Shown one piece after another: positions 6,115 to 7,246 of a DNA stretch of 7,246 nucleotides. This DNA comes from an uncultured Collinsella sp. (GTDB lineage: Bacteria; Actinomycetota; Coriobacteriia; Coriobacteriales; Coriobacteriaceae): contig CABUTP010000074.1 of NCBI GenBank assembly GCA_902494545.1, positions 1-7,246 on the forward strand, read 5' to 3'. A program made the position numbers and the translations under genes. Every line of letters begins with the position of its first letter. Positions within the stretch are counted from its first letter, which is position 1. The notes under the pieces were generated by a model that was given only the letters and a program-made list of their open reading frames with translations, was not told where the DNA came from and made no database searches.

Positions 6115-6137
6115 TATTGACCTGCATGGGCTCAATA
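6115..6137. promoter_or_regulatory. Inverted half-site pair TATTGA-N11-TCAATA
   Basis: TATTGA (6115-6120) and TCAATA (6132-6137) are exact reverse complements 11 bases apart, centred about 66 bp from the centre of the palindrome at 6054-6065. They lie about 120 bp before the aldolase start, upstream of a possible -10 (TACAAT, 6167-6172). Confidence 0.35.
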
Positions 6138-6179
6138 TCTCACACGTGCAAAGACGCTGAATTTCATACAATGAGCGCA

Positions 6180-6206
6180 GTAAAACGCAAGGTAAAACGC
6201 CTTGTG
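6180..6206 (+). repeat. Tandem GTAAAACGC repeat with overlapping small hairpin in the aldolase leader
   Basis: GTAAAACGC occurs at 6180-6188 and 6192-6200, a 12-base period. Overlapping it, CGCAAGG (6186-6192) can pair with CCTTGTG (6200-6206) around a 7-base loop, one pair being a G-U wobble. It lies 35-60 bases before the aldolase Shine-Dalgarno, inside the probable leader. The function is unknown. Confidence 0.4.
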
Positions 6207-6241
6207 AACAACTACGCCCGATGTCCAGATGCGGGCGAGGG

Positions 6242-6248
6242 AGAGGAG
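6242..6248 (+). promoter_or_regulatory. Ribosome binding site that decides the aldolase start
   Basis: AGAGGAG ends nine bases before the ATG at 6258. It selects this start over the in-frame ATG at 6117, which would add 47 residues unlike any aldolase N-terminus. Confidence 0.85.
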
Positions 6249-6257
6249 CAAACGCTC

Positions 6258-7115
6258 ATGGCACTTGTTACCACCGAAAAGATGCTCAAGGACGCTCAGG
6301 CCGGCCACTACGCCGTCGGCGCGTTCAACGTTGAGAACCTCGAGTTTGTTATGGCCGTTCTGGCTGCTGCCGAGGAGACCAAGTCCCCCGTCATCATGCA
6401 GACCACCCCGGGCACCATCAAGACCGCTGGTCTGGACTACTTCTACGGCATGGTCAAGGCTGCCGCCGAGCGCGCTTCCGTGCCCGTCGCTCTGCACCTC
6501 GATCACGGCGATGGCTATGACCGCTGCATGCAGGCTTTCCGCACTGGCTACACCTCTGTCATGATTGACGGTTCGCACGAGTCTTTCGAGGACAACATCG
6601 CTCTGACCAAGTCCGTCGCCGACGCTGGCCGCGCCATGGGCGTGCCCGTCGAGGCTGAGCTCGGTAAGGTTGGCGGCAAGGAGGACGACGGTCCCGCGGT
6701 TGAGGGCGAGAGCCCCTACACCGATCCGGCCGAGGCCAAGGAGTTCGTCGAGCGTACCGGCTGCACCTCCCTCGCAATTGGCGTTGGCACCAGCCACGGT
6801 GTGTACACGAGCGATCCGCACATCGAGCAGTCCGTGGTCAAGGCCATCCGCGACGCCGTCGACGTGCCGCTGGTCCTGCACGGCACCTCCGGTGTGCCCG
6901 ATGAGCAGGTTGCCGAGGCTGTGAAGAACGGCATCTGCAAGGTTAACTACGCCACCGAGCTGCGTCAGGCCTACACCAAGGGCTTCATGGCCTACATGGC
7001 CGAGAACCCCGCCTGCTTCGATCCCAAGAAGCCGGCCAAGGAGGGTATGCGTGAGATCACCGAGCTGGTTAAGATCCGCATGACCAACCTTAACTCTGTG
7101 GGCAAAGCAGAGTAA
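6258..7115 (+). CDS. Class II ketose-bisphosphate aldolase, tagatose-bisphosphate (GatY/KbaY)-like
   Basis: This zinc-dependent aldolase cleaves a ketose 1,6-bisphosphate into glyceraldehyde-3-phosphate and dihydroxyacetone phosphate in the cytoplasm. It has 285 residues, the length of GatY/KbaY. The start MALVTTEKMLKDAQAGHYAVGAFN aligns directly with the family. Active-site residues are D82 (proton donor) and H83 in HLDHGDGY, E134 in VEAELGKVGG, H180 in GTSHGVY and H208 in LVLHGTSGVPDE. As I recall the E. coli GatY numbering, D82, H83, H180 and H208 coincide. TTPGTIK (49-55), GTSHGVY and HGTSGVPDE resemble GatY/KbaY more than glycolytic FbaA, which has EGAGRY, GSVHGPY and HGGTGIP there, while the N-terminal AVGAFNVENLEFVMAVLAAAEE is FbaA-like. 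Tagatose versus fructose preference is therefore unsettled, and this could be the cell's glycolytic aldolase. Divergence from a DeoR-family regulator fits sugar-specific control. C-terminal NLNSVGKAE is typical. Confidence 0.93.
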   Translation: MALVTTEKMLKDAQAGHYAVGAFNVENLEFVMAVLAAAEETKSPVIMQTTPGTIKTAGLDYFYGMVKAAAERASVPVALHLDHGDGYDRCMQAFRTGYTSVMIDGSHESFEDNIALTKSVADAGRAMGVPVEAELGKVGGKEDDGPAVEGESPYTDPAEAKEFVERTGCTSLAIGVGTSHGVYTSDPHIEQSVVKAIRDAVDVPLVLHGTSGVPDEQVAEAVKNGICKVNYATELRQAYTKGFMAYMAENPACFDPKKPAKEGMREITELVKIRMTNLNSVGKAE

Positions 7116-7190
7116 CAGCAAGGGTACTCTGATCCCACCGGACGGTTTGGGCGGGTCCCGTACTTAGTTTCCAAAACGTCCTCACGCATG

Positions 7191-7238
7191 AAGGCCCCCG
7201 TTGTCTCGCTTCTTCGAAGCGTTGACAACGGGGGCCTT
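7191..7238 (+). terminator. Long hairpin downstream of the aldolase, probable terminator
   Basis: AAGGCCCCCGTTGTC (7191-7205) pairs perfectly with GACAACGGGGGCCTT (7224-7238), and an inner 6-bp stem CGCTTC/GAAGCG closes a 3-base loop, so the arm is over 20 bp long. No U tract follows (CGCGCTGC), so efficiency is uncertain. It begins 76 bases after the aldolase stop, the right place for a transcript end, and is symmetric enough to serve a convergent gene to the right. Confidence 0.6.
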
Positions 7239-7246
7239 CGCGCTGC

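Larger units (their letters stand above)
5924..6257. other. Divergent intergenic control region between the DeoR-family gene and the aldolase
   Basis: This 334-bp stretch is clearly AT-richer than the flanking genes and carries no gene I can support. It holds a 12-bp palindrome at 6054-6065, an inverted pair of the same half-site at 6115-6137, a CTTTT/AAAAG inverted repeat at 6019-6032, a tandem 9-mer at 6180-6200 and a candidate minus-strand promoter. For the aldolase, TACAAT at 6167-6172 is a possible -10, but without a recognisable -35. An open frame enters the aldolase from 6117, but its ATG has no ribosome binding site and its composition is non-coding. Confidence 0.8.

Noticed and set aside
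6117..6257. 47-residue N-terminal extension of the aldolase
   Set aside because: There is no ribosome binding site at 6117, the composition is intergenic, and a strong Shine-Dalgarno precedes the ATG at 6258, where family homology begins.
6132..7121. Minus-strand open frame of 329 codons
   Set aside because: It mirrors the aldolase, which has every catalytic residue in place. The reverse frame is a by-product of codon bias.
7116..7190. GC-rich stretch between the aldolase stop and the final hairpin as a separate terminator or small RNA
   Set aside because: Only short interrupted pairings (such as GATCCC with GGGTC) can be drawn, and there is no promoter or U tract that I can support.

Overview
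The window is a piece of a high-GC bacterial chromosome. The gene types (type 2 GalT, an unusual galactokinase variant, a flavodiiron protein of strict anaerobes), the strong GC bias at third codon positions and the Shine-Dalgarno-led starts suggest an anaerobic gut actinobacterium of the Coriobacteriia, Collinsella-like. This placement is inferred from recalled family features, not from a search. I see no rRNA, tRNA, CRISPR array, insertion sequence or phage gene.

Layout: (1) 1-2385, minus strand: a galactose (Leloir) operon transcribed right to left, galK then galT. The two genes overlap by one base, and galT runs off the left edge of the window. (2) 2386-2723: a 338-bp divergent control region with three copies of a LacI-type operator and candidate promoters for galK and the regulator. 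(3) 2724-3755, plus strand: a LacI/GalR-family repressor, probably the local regulator of galKT and of itself. (4) 3885-5045, plus strand: a class A flavodiiron protein (O2 or NO reductase) with its own extended -10 promoter, ending in a strong intrinsic terminator. (5) 5120-5923, minus strand: a DeoR-family sugar-phosphate-sensing repressor, convergent with the flavodiiron gene. (6) 5924-6257: a 334-bp AT-richer divergent control region with a perfect 12-bp palindrome and related half-sites. (7) 6258-7115, plus strand: a zinc class II ketose-bisphosphate aldolase closest in sequence features to tagatose-1,6-bisphosphate aldolase (GatY/KbaY), followed by a long hairpin near the right edge.

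How it fits together: GalK makes galactose-1-phosphate and GalT exchanges it with UDP-glucose, so the left half is a Leloir galactose unit under a LacI-type repressor. The right half (DeoR-type regulator divergent from a GatY-like aldolase) looks like a second sugar-phosphate control unit, possibly for the tagatose or galactitol route to triose phosphates, though glycolytic fructose-bisphosphate cleavage is not excluded. The flavodiiron protein between them is an oxygen or nitric oxide defence enzyme with no obvious metabolic link to its neighbours. The genes belong to known families. The most notable content is the operator architecture in the two divergent intergenic regions and a few substitutions in normally conserved motifs.
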